Part shown: one piece after another, positions 8,324 through 17,855 of the stretch
Position numbering within the stretch: the first letter of the stretch is position 1
Layout: each line of letters starts with the position of its first letter
Assembly: GCA_048360435.1 (NCBI GenBank)
Contig: DBGCOP010000020.1
Location: 1 to 64,000, forward strand
Direction of reading: 5' to 3'
DNA: 64,000 bases
DNA from: Limenecus sp048360435
GTDB taxonomy: Bacteria > Cyanobacteriota > Vampirovibrionia > Gastranaerophilales > Gastranaerophilaceae
Program-made: the position numbers and the translations under genes
The notes under the pieces: generated by a model
Seen by the model: only the letters and a program-made list of their open reading frames with translations
Databases searched by the model: none
Told to the model about the DNA's origin: nothing

Positions 8324-8726
8324 CCTGTTCCTCCATTTTGTTCATTGGATTCCAAGAATCTTTAAGATTATTTTTTATCAAATTTTGATAAAATTTTTCT
8401 TTAAATTCCAATAAGCTCAACTGCTGTTGAAGCTCTTCCATTTGTTGCTGTGCCTTGAGCTTTGTTGCTTGAATTATTCCATAGCGTTCGGGAATAGTAG
8501 AATCCCCAACAATACACAAATCTATATACCTTTTTATTGCTTTATTTTCTGTCCCAACAGAACGCAAACATTTTACTATTTTCACCCATTCCAAATCAGA
8601 ATCTGAAAATAAACGAATGTTATTTTGATTTCTTTTTACAAAAGGGAAAAAACCGCTTTTTGCCCAAAATCTGAGAGTATGTTCGGAAACCTCCATTTTT
8701 TCGGCAACTTCTTTAACTGTATACAT
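8310..8726 (-). CDS. MerR family transcriptional regulator
   Basis: 138 residues. The N-terminal winged helix is YTVKEVAEKMEVSEHTLRFWAKSGFF, then a coiled-coil dimer helix (KAQQQMEELQQQLSLLEFKEKF). No cysteine metal site is seen, so it fits the small-molecule or orphan MerR group commonly paired with sugar acetyltransferases. The start has a GGGGGTG Shine-Dalgarno. An inverted TTTTGT...ACAAAA element lies in the 45 bases upstream and may be its operator. Confidence 0.88.
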   Translation of the reverse strand: MYTVKEVAEKMEVSEHTLRFWAKSGFFPFVKRNQNNIRLFSDSDLEWVKIVKCLRSVGTENKAIKRYIDLCIVGDSTIPERYGIIQATKLKAQQQMEELQQQLSLLEFKEKFYQNLIKNNLKDSWNPMNKMEEQDVAG

Positions 8727-8770
8727 ATATCACCCCCGTTTTGTAACAAAAATATTTTATCACAAAACAA

Positions 8771-8802
8771 ATGAGATACCCTTTAGCAAATGGGTATCTC
8801 AT
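8771..8802 (-). terminator. Terminator downstream of the DXS-like gene
   Basis: ATGAGATACCC pairs with GGGTATCTCAT around a 10-base loop, 20 bases past the DXS-like stop. On the minus strand it is followed by TTGTTTTGT, a T-rich tail. It separates the DXS-like unit from the merR promoter. Confidence 0.75.
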
Positions 8803-8821
8803 CAGAATTTTTGAACAATAT

Positions 8822-10690
8822 TTATTTCAAAGATTTTTTTATATCTTCAACAATAAGCTCTTTTGTAAGGTGATATCTTTCATAAAGCTCATTAAGCGGA
8901 ACTCTGTCAGTAAATTCCTTTTTCGCACCAAAATTCAAGACTTTCATGTCAGAGTCACCATAGAATCTTGAAATTTTTTCACCAAAACCGCCCTCAACAA
9001 CACCGTCTTCCAGAGTTATTACAAGAGAGTGGTCTTTTTTAAGAGTGTTTAAAAGCTCTTCATCTACACCGGTAAGGAAGCAAGGGTTAATTAATGTTGC
9101 ATCAATGCCGGTTTCTTTTTTGAGCTCATCTTTAACCTGCTGACCGAGAGCAAAGAAATTTCCTGCGGCTATCACGGCAACTTTTTCGCCTTTAGAAGCA
9201 ACTTTATATTTATTCAGTTTTGAATAATCCGTATTATCCTTAACTCCGGTTGAAACAAGATTGCCTGAAGGCACACGTATAAATACGGGATATTTGTTTT
9301 GTTTCATTGACCAATCCAACATTGCAAGATATTCTTCTTTGGTGGTGGGAGAAAGATACACAATGTTTGGAATATTGCTGATAAGAGGAATATCAAACAC
9401 ACAAAGGTGTGTCATATCAGCGGAAGAAATGCCGCCCCAATAGATTAATACGGTAGCAGGTGAGTTATTCAAAGCCAAATCCTGAGACATTTGATCATAG
9501 GTTCTTTGAACAAATGAACTCATTAAAGCCAGCACGGGCTTTGCACCGTTTTTAGCAAGACCTGAAGCATAAGCAACAGCATGTTCTTCTGCAATGCCAA
9601 CATCAGTATAATTTGAACCCATTTTTTTTCTAAAATCAGGAGTAAAACCAAAAACACCCGGCGTAGCTGCGGTAATAGCGGCAACAGGCACTCCTTCATT
9701 TTTTTGTTTCAATAAATAATCTGTTGTAACAGAGTTATAAGACTCGCCGGCCTGAACATCATTCTTTTTGTCAAGAAATCCCGGAAGCTGCCAGTGATAT
9801 GTTTCCTTATCTTCAACAGCAGGTTCATACCCTTTTCCTTTTAAAGTATGAATATGAACGACTGTTGGTTTTTGAGAGTCTTTGACTTTTTCAAATGCTT
9901 TAATCAAAGACTGTATGTTATTTCCTTCTTCAACATAGTAATAATCAAAGCCTAAAGCCTTAAAGACATTGTTTACTGCGGTTCCGTTTGTTTTTCGAAG
10001 TTCATCAAGATTTTTATATAAACCGCCTTCGTTAGGAGCAATAGACATCTCATTATCGTTTACAATGATAATTATATTTGATCCAAGAACAGCAGCATTG
10101 TTAAATCCTTCGTAAGCTTCGCCGCCGCTTAATGAACCGTCGCCAATAAGAGCAATGACATTATATTTTTCATTTTTCAAATCTCTTGCTTTAGCCATAC
10201 CGGTTGCCAAACTTACAGAAGTAGATGTATGACCTATGACAAAATGGTCGTGTTCACTTTCGGCAGGATTTGAATAACCTGTAATTTTGGAATACATCTC
10301 AGGGTCAAAAAATCCTGATTTTCTTCCTGTGAGCATTTTATGGGGATAAACCTGATGTGATACATCAAAAACTATTTTATCCTTTGGTGAATCAAAAACA
10401 TAATGCATAGCAATTGTGGCTTCAACAATACCCAAATCAGGGCCGAGGTGTCCGCCTATTATATTCACCCTTTTCAATATGCCGTTTCTGATATCTTGAG
10501 AAAGGGCATTCATCTCATCCGCTGAAAGTTTTTTTACATCCTTCGGACTGTTAACTTTGTCTAAAACTGTCATTAATGGTTTCTCCTTATTATTTTTTTT
10601 ACAACCTATCTTTTTAACCGTTTCTGCCATAGCTGTTGAACATTGAACAAATGCCAGAAGCGTAATTATAGCAAATATTTTTTTCAGCAC
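8822..10690 (-). CDS. 1-deoxy-D-xylulose-5-phosphate synthase-like protein with two in-frame starts
   Basis: A thiamine-diphosphate enzyme of the DXS/transketolase family. From the outer start it is 622 residues. The outer start, GTG 10690, has GGAAGGAG 5 bases upstream and adds a signal-peptide-like leader (MLKKIFAIITLLAFV, cleavage after STAMA). The inner start, ATG 10573 (residue 40), has AAGGAG 9 bases upstream and matches the normal DXS beginning (MTVLDKVNSPKDVKKL). Key motifs: TPP site GDGSLSGGEAYEG with NDN (183-213), GHTSTS for the pyrophosphate side, and E368 in GIAEEHAV. The canonical DRAGLVG phosphate loop is replaced by YWGGISSADMTHL (417-429), so substrate specificity may differ from true DXS. 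No other MEP-pathway gene is nearby. Confidence 0.82.
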   Translation of the reverse strand: MLKKIFAIITLLAFVQCSTAMAETVKKIGCKKNNKEKPLMTVLDKVNSPKDVKKLSADEMNALSQDIRNGILKRVNIIGGHLGPDLGIVEATIAMHYVFDSPKDKIVFDVSHQVYPHKMLTGRKSGFFDPEMYSKITGYSNPAESEHDHFVIGHTSTSVSLATGMAKARDLKNEKYNVIALIGDGSLSGGEAYEGFNNAAVLGSNIIIIVNDNEMSIAPNEGGLYKNLDELRKTNGTAVNNVFKALGFDYYYVEEGNNIQSLIKAFEKVKDSQKPTVVHIHTLKGKGYEPAVEDKETYHWQLPGFLDKKNDVQAGESYNSVTTDYLLKQKNEGVPVAAITAATPGVFGFTPDFRKKMGSNYTDVGIAEEHAVAYASGLAKNGAKPVLALMSSFVQRTYDQMSQDLALNNSPATVLIYWGGISSADMTHLCVFDIPLISNIPNIVYLSPTTKEEYLAMLDWSMKQNKYPVFIRVPSGNLVSTGVKDNTDYSKLNKYKVASKGEKVAVIAAGNFFALGQQVKDELKKETGIDATLINPCFLTGVDEELLNTLKKDHSLVITLEDGVVEGGFGEKISRFYGDSDMKVLNFGAKKEFTDRVPLNELYERYHLTKELIVEDIKKSLK

Positions 10691-10818
10691 TTTTTCTCCT
10701 TCCGTTTTTCTATTCTTTTATATAAATTTTAACTCTTGAGAGATACTATCAGTCAAGTACATTTGTAAAAAAATTATTACAAATTCGAAACATTACAGCA
10801 AATTATTCTATTCAGAGA

Positions 10819-10838
10819 TTTTTGTACCTGTACAAAAA
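10819..10838. promoter_or_regulatory. Perfect palindrome upstream of the 984-residue protein
   Basis: TTTTTGTAC and GTACAAAAA are separated by CT, ending 18 bases before the ATG. It could be an operator or a 5'-UTR hairpin. It has no T run beyond the arm itself. Confidence 0.45.
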
Positions 10839-10856
10839 CATAAAGGCAGATTATAT

Positions 10857-13811
10857 ATGAACATTAGACCCATTCACTCCTTTTATACAATCAAACAAAA
10901 CCATTACAATAATAATAACAAAGAAAAATTTCCCGAAAACAACAATATAACATTACCGGATTTTTACTTGAGAGCAAAGTTCAATGACCACTTGCTGTCT
11001 TTTGGTGCTCAGGTTGACAAAGGACTTGAAAGATTTTATGAAACAAACAAAAACAGAATGCCAAACACTGTCAAAAGATATATAGAAGCTCTGGATGACA
11101 AAACAAGATTAACACCGTTACAGGTACAAAAAAGAGCATTTATGAAACTCAATAATACTCAAACAATTAAGGATATACAAAAAGAGTTTCCTGATGAAGA
11201 ATTATTTTTTGAATTGACAGAAGCTTCAAAAACAAAAGCAACACGTGGAATTTTAATGTCAGTAAAAGAAAATGAAGAACTTCTTAGTCTTTCAGATCAG
11301 GGTATTTTAAAAGATAAGAGTGATTTGACAGTTTATCTGGTCAAAAAGATATTTCTTGAGGGAAAAACAATAGATGAAATAAACAAAGATCTTGAAAATG
11401 ATCTGGATGAAGACTTTAAAGCTGATTTTCACTTCAAAAACAAAGACAAAGACTCTCAATCAAAATATATTTACAGCTCTACGCTAAAAGCTCTGGGTAT
11501 AAAAATGCCCGCTTTTGAATACCAACAGTCTCTCAGATATACAAGAGAAGGCTACTCTGACATGGTTGGAGAAAACATAACCAGAGGGCTGAGAAGCTTT
11601 TGGGATTCATTAAGCGACAATGAAAGAACTGCACGAGCAAAAAAATCAGTAGAGAATTTTGAAAATTGGTGGAATGGTTTATCTGACAACGAAAAACTGG
11701 ATATGATTGCAGACCAATTAACAACTGAAGAAATGCTTAAAGCTTATAAAAAAACTGAACGTGCAGAAGAAAGACTAAAAAAACAATCCGAAAAAAACAC
11801 TGAAAATACGGAAAAATCCGAGTCAAAAACAAGAAAACATACAAAAGTCGGATCCGAAAAGCTCTCTCGTGATGAATTATTCAAAAAATGGGCAGCCAAC
11901 AATCTGAAAATATATGAAGCAAATCTTTCTGAAGCAGAAAGAGATACTTTACACTTAAAGAAAATGCAAAGACTCAGTGCCCGCTGGTCAAATATGACAG
12001 CAGAAGAAAGAACCGATTACATTTCAAAGATGAAAGCAGGCTCAGAGCCTCTTCGCTACACAATGATTGATGCCTGGAATCACAGCACATCATTGATAAA
12101 AGATCTCTCTTCATTTTTAAAAGCAAGCCAGATATACAAACCTGCTGATTTATTATACTCTACACAGGAATTTAGCCAGTATCAATCACAGGTAATGACA
12201 GAATTCTGGGCATCACATCCGGATCATGTAGTGAAACTGGGACAAAACATTATAAAATCTCAAGAAAAAATAAACATGGCAATTTCAAGAGGAACTTTTG
12301 AAGAGTTAAAAAAAGAAATTATGCGTGACAAAAACCAGCGCATCAAAGAAATAGAAAAATTTAAAACAGAAAAAAACACTCCTGAAACAAAAGAGGAAAG
12401 TTCAGACCTTCCCGAATACGTAAAAGAATTCAAAGATGCATATTATACAGCTTTAAAGCCCAGATTGAAAGTTCTTCCACAGGAATATCTGAAAGACTTT
12501 ATAGATGTTATTGCTAAAGATATGCCTGAAAAACAAATTAAAGCCTGGACAAAAAATCTCAGAAATGAACCTTTAAGCATCGAAGAGCAGCATACTTTGC
12601 ATGAAATAACAAAAACAGAACCGGCTTCAGGTGCAAAAATAAACAGGGCAATAGAAGCAGCAGGAGCGGTTATATTATACGAATGCACAAAAAACCCCGA
12701 AGTCTTTCTAATGTCACATTCCGATGTAAAAACAGCTCTTTATAAATTAGACAAGGGTGACAACCCTATCGAACTCGGTTCGTTAAAATGTGAAAGAGAT
12801 TTTCAAATACCCGTTTTGAAAAACAAATATTCTTCAGACAGACTTGCACTTTTATACAAACATTTCAAAGAACCTCTCCACGAGCTTGAGCTAGATGACA
12901 TAATAAACAAATATTTTGATTCTGCTACAACAAAAAACCCTGAGCTTGATGCAATTTTAAAGAACTCCTCCGTTCCTGTAAGCATTAACGGCTTTGATAA
13001 AAATGCGATGAAGGAATATTTGAAGCTTTATGGAAAATCACTCTCAATCCTTTTCTCAGAAAAGAGTGCATATCCAAAAGAAGTAAAAAAAGCTTTTTAT
13101 GAAAAAATTAAAACTGATATTCCCGAATCACTTACAGAAAGCTTGAAGCATTGCTACTTTGAGCATAAGGGAGCTTTTGAAAAAGACGAAAAAATAAAAC
13201 AAATTTGCTTTCTCTTTGCAAAAAGATTTGATTTTGTGCCAACAGCATTTATAGACTCATTCATTAAAGAAATGGCTAAAGATCTCAGAGAAGCCGAAAC
13301 AATGGATATGTTGGAATATTTCATGAGAGAAGTATGCACAAAAAGAAAAAATCCAAATGAAATGCACAAACTGGCTATATTCCCTAAAGACTCTATGAGC
13401 ACAGAGGGACAAATGAAAATGCTTATTGTTGAACAGGCACTTGCTGATGTACTTTATGAAGCAACAGGAAATACAGATGTATATGAAATGTCCTTTGAAG
13501 AACTTTGTGACAACATAGAAATTTTTAATCTTATTAAAAAATACCCGACAGGAAAAAGAACATATGTATCTCAAACACTAAACAAAGAAATTTCCATATC
13601 AGCAAACAAAAAAATCAATACTTTCAAAATACAAAGACTCTCAAAGGAATATGCTGACGAAATAGCACAATGGCTCAACGAAGAAGCACACACTCCTGAA
13701 GGATTAAAATTCGAAGATTTGCTTTATATTCTCAACCCTGATGAAAACATGCCGCAAAAAGATGAAGCTGTCTCCAGAAGAATAAAACACTATAATTTCA
13801 ATTTAAAATAA
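10857..13811 (+). CDS. Large lineage-type protein of unknown function with W-x2-L-S repeats
   Basis: 984 residues, mostly charged helices, with no signal peptide or membrane span. The N-terminus is Asn-rich and reaches LLSFGAQVD at 47-55, similar to the S-F-K/G leaders of two other proteins in this window. Three short repeats share the pattern W-x2-L/M-S/T-x2-E-R/K: FWDSLSDNERTAR (248), WWNGLSDNEKLDM (271) and RWSNMTAEERTDY (376), separated by a Lys/Glu/Ser-rich linker (300-335). The second half has no recognised domain. It is monocistronic and convergent with the hydrogenase-like operon. Function is unknown; a scaffold or secreted effector would be guesses. Confidence 0.75.
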   Translation: MNIRPIHSFYTIKQNHYNNNNKEKFPENNNITLPDFYLRAKFNDHLLSFGAQVDKGLERFYETNKNRMPNTVKRYIEALDDKTRLTPLQVQKRAFMKLNNTQTIKDIQKEFPDEELFFELTEASKTKATRGILMSVKENEELLSLSDQGILKDKSDLTVYLVKKIFLEGKTIDEINKDLENDLDEDFKADFHFKNKDKDSQSKYIYSSTLKALGIKMPAFEYQQSLRYTREGYSDMVGENITRGLRSFWDSLSDNERTARAKKSVENFENWWNGLSDNEKLDMIADQLTTEEMLKAYKKTERAEERLKKQSEKNTENTEKSESKTRKHTKVGSEKLSRDELFKKWAANNLKIYEANLSEAERDTLHLKKMQRLSARWSNMTAEERTDYISKMKAGSEPLRYTMIDAWNHSTSLIKDLSSFLKASQIYKPADLLYSTQEFSQYQSQVMTEFWASHPDHVVKLGQNIIKSQEKINMAISRGTFEELKKEIMRDKNQRIKEIEKFKTEKNTPETKEESSDLPEYVKEFKDAYYTALKPRLKVLPQEYLKDFIDVIAKDMPEKQIKAWTKNLRNEPLSIEEQHTLHEITKTEPASGAKINRAIEAAGAVILYECTKNPEVFLMSHSDVKTALYKLDKGDNPIELGSLKCERDFQIPVLKNKYSSDRLALLYKHFKEPLHELELDDIINKYFDSATTKNPELDAILKNSSVPVSINGFDKNAMKEYLKLYGKSLSILFSEKSAYPKEVKKAFYEKIKTDIPESLTESLKHCYFEHKGAFEKDEKIKQICFLFAKRFDFVPTAFIDSFIKEMAKDLREAETMDMLEYFMREVCTKRKNPNEMHKLAIFPKDSMSTEGQMKMLIVEQALADVLYEATGNTDVYEMSFEELCDNIEIFNLIKKYPTGKRTYVSQTLNKEISISANKKINTFKIQRLSKEYADEIAQWLNEEAHTPEGLKFEDLLYILNPDENMPQKDEAVSRRIKHYNFNLK

Positions 13812-14546
13812 CTATTTCGCACCGATTAAGTCTAAAATAGCATTAATAATTGTCAACGGGTGAGCAGGACATCCGGGAATGTATAAATCTACCTTATGTT
13901 TTTCAAGAAAACTTCTGTCAAGTTCTTCAGAATCTTGAAAAACACCGCCAGATATAGCACATGCGCCTACAAGAATTACGATTTTCGGTTCAGAACAAGC
14001 ACCGAAGGTATCTTCTAGAGCTTTTGCCATATTTTTTGTAATCGGACCTGTTATAACAACACCGTCAGCGTGTCTTGGTGATGCAACAAACTCTATCCCG
14101 TATCTTCCCATATCGAAATTAGCATTTGAACAAGCATTCAACTCCATCTCACATGAGTTACAGCCGCCGGCTGAAACCTGTCTGAGTTTAAGTGATTTCC
14201 CGAAGTACTTTTTAATTGCTTCACTCGCTTTAATCGGGCTGATTTCTCCGTTCACAATCAAATCATTTCTATCTGATGCACCGATTTTATGTTTTTTGCT
14301 GAACTTTATGCCTCCGTCTTTACAAGAATGTGCACATTCTCCGCAAAGTGTACATTTGCCCAAATCAATCTTATAATCGTCAGTCATTGCACCTGTCGGA
14401 CAAATTTTTTGCAGTTCAGCCCAATTCGAACATTTTTCAGGGTCAATAACAGGCAATCCTCTGAATCTGTCTTTAGGTTCAGCCGCTCTTATATCTTTTA
14501 TCAATTGATTTTTTTGTAAAACCTGTGTTTTTAAAGTTTCAAACAT
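13812..14546 (-). CDS. Membrane complex small subunit: ferredoxin domain fused to NuoB/HyfI-like domain
   Basis: 244 residues. Residues about 35-80 hold a ferredoxin-type segment with one complete cluster motif CTLCGECAHSC; the other half keeps only ICP. Residues about 115-244 match the NuoB/HycG/EchC small subunit with all proximal-cluster cysteines: GGCNSCEMELNAC, GACAISGG, PGCPAHP. In E. coli hyf/hyc these two parts are separate genes (HyfH, HyfI), so this is a fusion. It passes electrons between a soluble donor and the large subunit on the cytoplasmic face. It is the last gene of the operon, 15 bases after the large subunit. Confidence 0.87.
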   Translation of the reverse strand: MFETLKTQVLQKNQLIKDIRAAEPKDRFRGLPVIDPEKCSNWAELQKICPTGAMTDDYKIDLGKCTLCGECAHSCKDGGIKFSKKHKIGASDRNDLIVNGEISPIKASEAIKKYFGKSLKLRQVSAGGCNSCEMELNACSNANFDMGRYGIEFVASPRHADGVVITGPITKNMAKALEDTFGACSEPKIVILVGACAISGGVFQDSEELDRSFLEKHKVDLYIPGCPAHPLTIINAILDLIGAK

Positions 14547-14561
14547 ATCATATCCTTATTT

Positions 14562-15989
14562 TTACAAATCAAATCCGCAGTATGAGAGATTAAAACTCTT
14601 ATTACATACAGGGAAGTCAGAAATTTGATTGTTTCTAACAGCCAGAGCTAGTCCAAACCAGTTATTGAAAGAAGCATCTTTTATTTTATATGTATCAATA
14701 AAAGAGTTACTGTCAGTCATAACACAATGGCAAATTTCACCTCTCCAACCCTCAAGAATAGAGAACACGAAACTGTCAGGTTCAAGATTCAGAATGTATC
14801 TTTCTTTTGAAATTTCTCCATCTAATTCAGCCAGCATATTTTTAATAAGTGTTGTGGATTTTTTAATTTCCAAATATCTCAGGTAAGTTCTGGCATACAC
14901 ATCACCTGTATTCAACGTTGTGATTTCAAAATTGTCATAATCATCATAAACTCTCGCATCAAACTCTTCACCGCAAGCTCTTGCAGCCATTCCGACGAGT
15001 CCGATTTCACGAGCTTTTTTCTTTCCTACAACACCTGTATTCTCCAAACGTGAAACAACCGTTGCATGAGCAAACATTGCCTTTACAGTTTTGTCGGTTC
15101 TGTCATTTACTTCATCAAGCATTTTCAGGATTTTTTCTCTTATAACTTCATCAAGGTCATAATTAACGCCGCCCAGCTTCATTAGCCCTTTACCAAACCT
15201 ACTTCCGCTCAATTCCAGCATTGTGTTGATAACAAGAGTTCTTGTTACACCGAGAATGTTTGCCCCCATTTGATAAGCAACATCACCGGCAACAGCACCG
15301 ATGTCACCGACATGTATGGCCATTCTTTCCATTTCAAGGGCGATGAGTCTGATAATTTTTTCTTTTTGTGTAACATCAATGTTTGACAGCGATTCCATTG
15401 CTCTTGCAAAAGCAAGTGAATGAGCAATTGTCGAATCACCGCAAATTGACTCAGCCAGCTGTACGGAAGGTCTTTTTTTCAAAAGAGCTTCAACACCTCT
15501 GTGTTGAAATCCGAGCTGTATTTCAAGGTGATTGACCCTTTCACCGTTACACAAAAATCTGAAATGTCCCGGTTCGATGATGCCTGCATGCACAGGCCCC
15601 ACTGCAACCTCGTGCGTTTGCAAATCATGGGATTTTAAAAACTCATAAGAGTCTCCTTCCTGTCTTCTCACAGGTTTCAAAAAAGGATGTCCTTCGGGTA
15701 AAATTCCTTCTTCTTCATATATTAATCTTTCAAACATTTGCAGACAAGGTTTTATCAAGGTCAAAGAAGGATAGCTTTCACCTACAAAAGTCGAAGTCAA
15801 AAACAGTTTTCTTTCTTTATCATTAGCAAAAACGCAGTATAACCTGTTTTTGTCATATTCTTTTTTTGCAAACAAATTCACAACTCTGACATCATATGAA
15901 ACAATTCTTTTTGTGAATGTTTCAAAATCCGTCACAGGAATTTGTTCTCTTTTTATTTTTTGATTATTTTTTATTTCAATCACATCCAT
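14562..15989 (-). CDS. Hydrogenase-4/Ech-like large subunit with degenerate NiFe site
   Basis: 475 residues. A short NuoC-like N-terminal part (1-110) is fused to a NuoD/HyfG-like part (GPVHAGIIEPGHFRF, LGFQHRGVEALL, RLIALEMERMAIHVGDIG). In true group 4 hydrogenases the first ligand motif is CGxC; here it is ESICGDST (183-187), so the second Cys is Ser. The C-terminal DPCxxC motif is replaced by DFPVCNKSFNLSYCG, with no CxxC and no typical maturation tail. It therefore resembles the hydrogenase-related (Ehr) large subunits rather than a NiFe enzyme. It overlaps the preceding gene by 10 bases. Confidence 0.88.
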   Translation of the reverse strand: MDVIEIKNNQKIKREQIPVTDFETFTKRIVSYDVRVVNLFAKKEYDKNRLYCVFANDKERKLFLTSTFVGESYPSLTLIKPCLQMFERLIYEEEGILPEGHPFLKPVRRQEGDSYEFLKSHDLQTHEVAVGPVHAGIIEPGHFRFLCNGERVNHLEIQLGFQHRGVEALLKKRPSVQLAESICGDSTIAHSLAFARAMESLSNIDVTQKEKIIRLIALEMERMAIHVGDIGAVAGDVAYQMGANILGVTRTLVINTMLELSGSRFGKGLMKLGGVNYDLDEVIREKILKMLDEVNDRTDKTVKAMFAHATVVSRLENTGVVGKKKAREIGLVGMAARACGEEFDARVYDDYDNFEITTLNTGDVYARTYLRYLEIKKSTTLIKNMLAELDGEISKERYILNLEPDSFVFSILEGWRGEICHCVMTDSNSFIDTYKIKDASFNNWFGLALAVRNNQISDFPVCNKSFNLSYCGFDL

Positions 15990-17206
15990 TGAGCTGCTCC
16001 CGCAATCAAATTGTATAAAACTTTCGGACAGTAAAGCCCGAACACTATCACAGCTGTCAGAAGAATAATCTGTGGCACATATTTATTGAAACCGAGTTTG
16101 ACTTTTTCAGTGAGATTAGTTGTACCAAAGGCAGTCTTCACAACCGCTCTCATAATTCCAAACATAACCATTGTCAAAAGAAGAATGAACACCACACACA
16201 GGATATAATGATGTTCAATTATCATCTGTTTAATCATAATGAATTCGGAAATAAAAATCGGTGAAGGAGGAATCGCAACAATGAGCATTGCACACAACAC
16301 CCACAGCCAGCCTGTCAATTTATCCTGTTCAATTATGCCTTTTACCTCGGCAATTTCTTTTGTTTTATAAATTTTTAAAACATTTCCTGAAGTCAGAAAG
16401 AAAGATGCTTTGATTAACGAGTGAGCAATCAAATGCATCGCAGCTGCAAAAACCGCAGCACCACCCAATGCAGTTCCAATAGCAATGATGCCCATATTTT
16501 CAATTGAAGAATAAGCAAGCATCCTCTTATAATTAGCAATTTTATATACATATACAGCAGTAACAAAAATTGATAAAAAGCCCATTGTTAAAAGCAGAAC
16601 TTTTGCGCTATGACCTGCTTGAGCCAGCACCATAAGTTTGTAATATCTTAAAATAACTAAAAAAGCTGAATTCAAAAGTGTAGCAGACAACATTGCCGAA
16701 ACCGGTGAAGGTGCTTCTGCGTGAGCATCAGGCAGCCAGCTGTGCACAGGAGCCAGACCAACTTTTGTGCCGAAGCCAATCAATATAAAAATAAATGAAA
16801 GTTTCAGCCAGAACGGATTAATTTTATCAGCATGTGCATACAAATCACTGTATGCCAAAGAATTGACACCATCACAACCGATTAACAAAAGGATTATGCC
16901 GACAAAAGCAAGTGAAATACCTATTGAACATAAGAAAACATATTTCCACGTAGCCTCAAGTGAATTTTGTGTTTTATGCTGCATAATAAGATATGCACTC
17001 GTAAGAGTAGTAGCTTCAACAAAAACCCAGGTTAATCCCAGATGGCTGCTCAAAATTGCACCTGTCATAGACAAGAAAAACAGAGCAAATATCACATTAT
17101 ATTTCCAGCTTTGTTTTCCCTGATAGACAATAACCGCACCCGTAACAACTACGAGTATAATCATAAATAACAAATTTAAACTGTCCAGCGCAAAAAACTT
17201 ATTCAT
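15980..17206 (-). CDS. Membrane complex subunit, HyfF/NuoN-like antiporter family
   Basis: About 408 residues with many membrane helices. The proton-channel core is conserved: VFVEATTLTSA with the TM5 Glu, FGTKVGLAPVHSWLPDAHAEAPSPVSA with Lys and His, and AYSSIENMG. It is shorter than E. coli HyfF (about 520). ATG 17206 overlaps the previous stop by 8 bases and is preferred to the GTG at 17221. It is thought to move protons or Na+ driven by the redox arm. Confidence 0.88.
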   Translation of the reverse strand: MNKFFALDSLNLLFMIILVVVTGAVIVYQGKQSWKYNVIFALFFLSMTGAILSSHLGLTWVFVEATTLTSAYLIMQHKTQNSLEATWKYVFLCSIGISLAFVGIILLLIGCDGVNSLAYSDLYAHADKINPFWLKLSFIFILIGFGTKVGLAPVHSWLPDAHAEAPSPVSAMLSATLLNSAFLVILRYYKLMVLAQAGHSAKVLLLTMGFLSIFVTAVYVYKIANYKRMLAYSSIENMGIIAIGTALGGAAVFAAAMHLIAHSLIKASFFLTSGNVLKIYKTKEIAEVKGIIEQDKLTGWLWVLCAMLIVAIPPSPIFISEFIMIKQMIIEHHYILCVVFILLLTMVMFGIMRAVVKTAFGTTNLTEKVKLGFNKYVPQIILLTAVIVFGLYCPKVLYNLIAGAAQWM

Positions 17207-17855
17207 CTTCTTCACTCTCACTGTCTTTTAAATTGCACAGGTGACAAACTCCGGGGTTTTCATAAATTGTTCCGATTTCACCAATTAACAAACCGAGGAT
17301 AAACACGGCGATGAATACATCAAGCAAAACTCCGATGTTAACAATCCACGGCATTTCTTTTGCTACTGACAAAGACAGAAGGAAAATACCGTTTTCAAGC
17401 ATTGCAAAACCTATTACATGAGTCAGGAGTCTTTTCTTTATCGCAATAAATAAGAAACTTGTGATAATTGTCGAAATAGAAATACCAAAATAAAGATTGG
17501 AGATATTTTTCAAATAGTCACTGTGTATATTAGCAATCAAAAATCCCGCAAACAGTATAAATGTAGAAATTACCAGAGTATAAAAGTTAGGGAATTGAGG
17601 ATTGTTGTCTCTTTTTATATTATTTTTCTTGGCAACCTTTTCCAAAAACCAAGGAATCATAACCGCTTTAACGACAAAAGTTTCAAGAAGCAAGAATGCA
17701 ACACCTGCTATATTTGCATGATGATGAGCAATCATTGTTATCAAACAAAGAATTATTCCTTGAAGCTTAAGCATATTTATCTGTGCCATAATACGGCTCG
17801 AACTGGCCATATACAACATTGAAACACCAAATAAAACTATAAATAAATTTATCAT
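17199..17855 (-). CDS. Membrane complex subunit, HyfE-like (NuoK-related)
   Basis: 218 residues with about six to seven hydrophobic segments, ending in an acidic tail (SESEEDE). MLENGIFLLSLS corresponds to the NuoK/MrpC-type helix with its Glu. The C-terminal CHLCNLKD has a CxxC that is unusual for HyfE. It starts directly after the HyfC-like gene. Confidence 0.8.
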   Translation of the reverse strand: MINLFIVLFGVSMLYMASSSRIMAQINMLKLQGIILCLITMIAHHHANIAGVAFLLLETFVVKAVMIPWFLEKVAKKNNIKRDNNPQFPNFYTLVISTFILFAGFLIANIHSDYLKNISNLYFGISISTIITSFLFIAIKKRLLTHVIGFAMLENGIFLLSLSVAKEMPWIVNIGVLLDVFIAVFILGLLIGEIGTIYENPGVCHLCNLKDSESEEDE

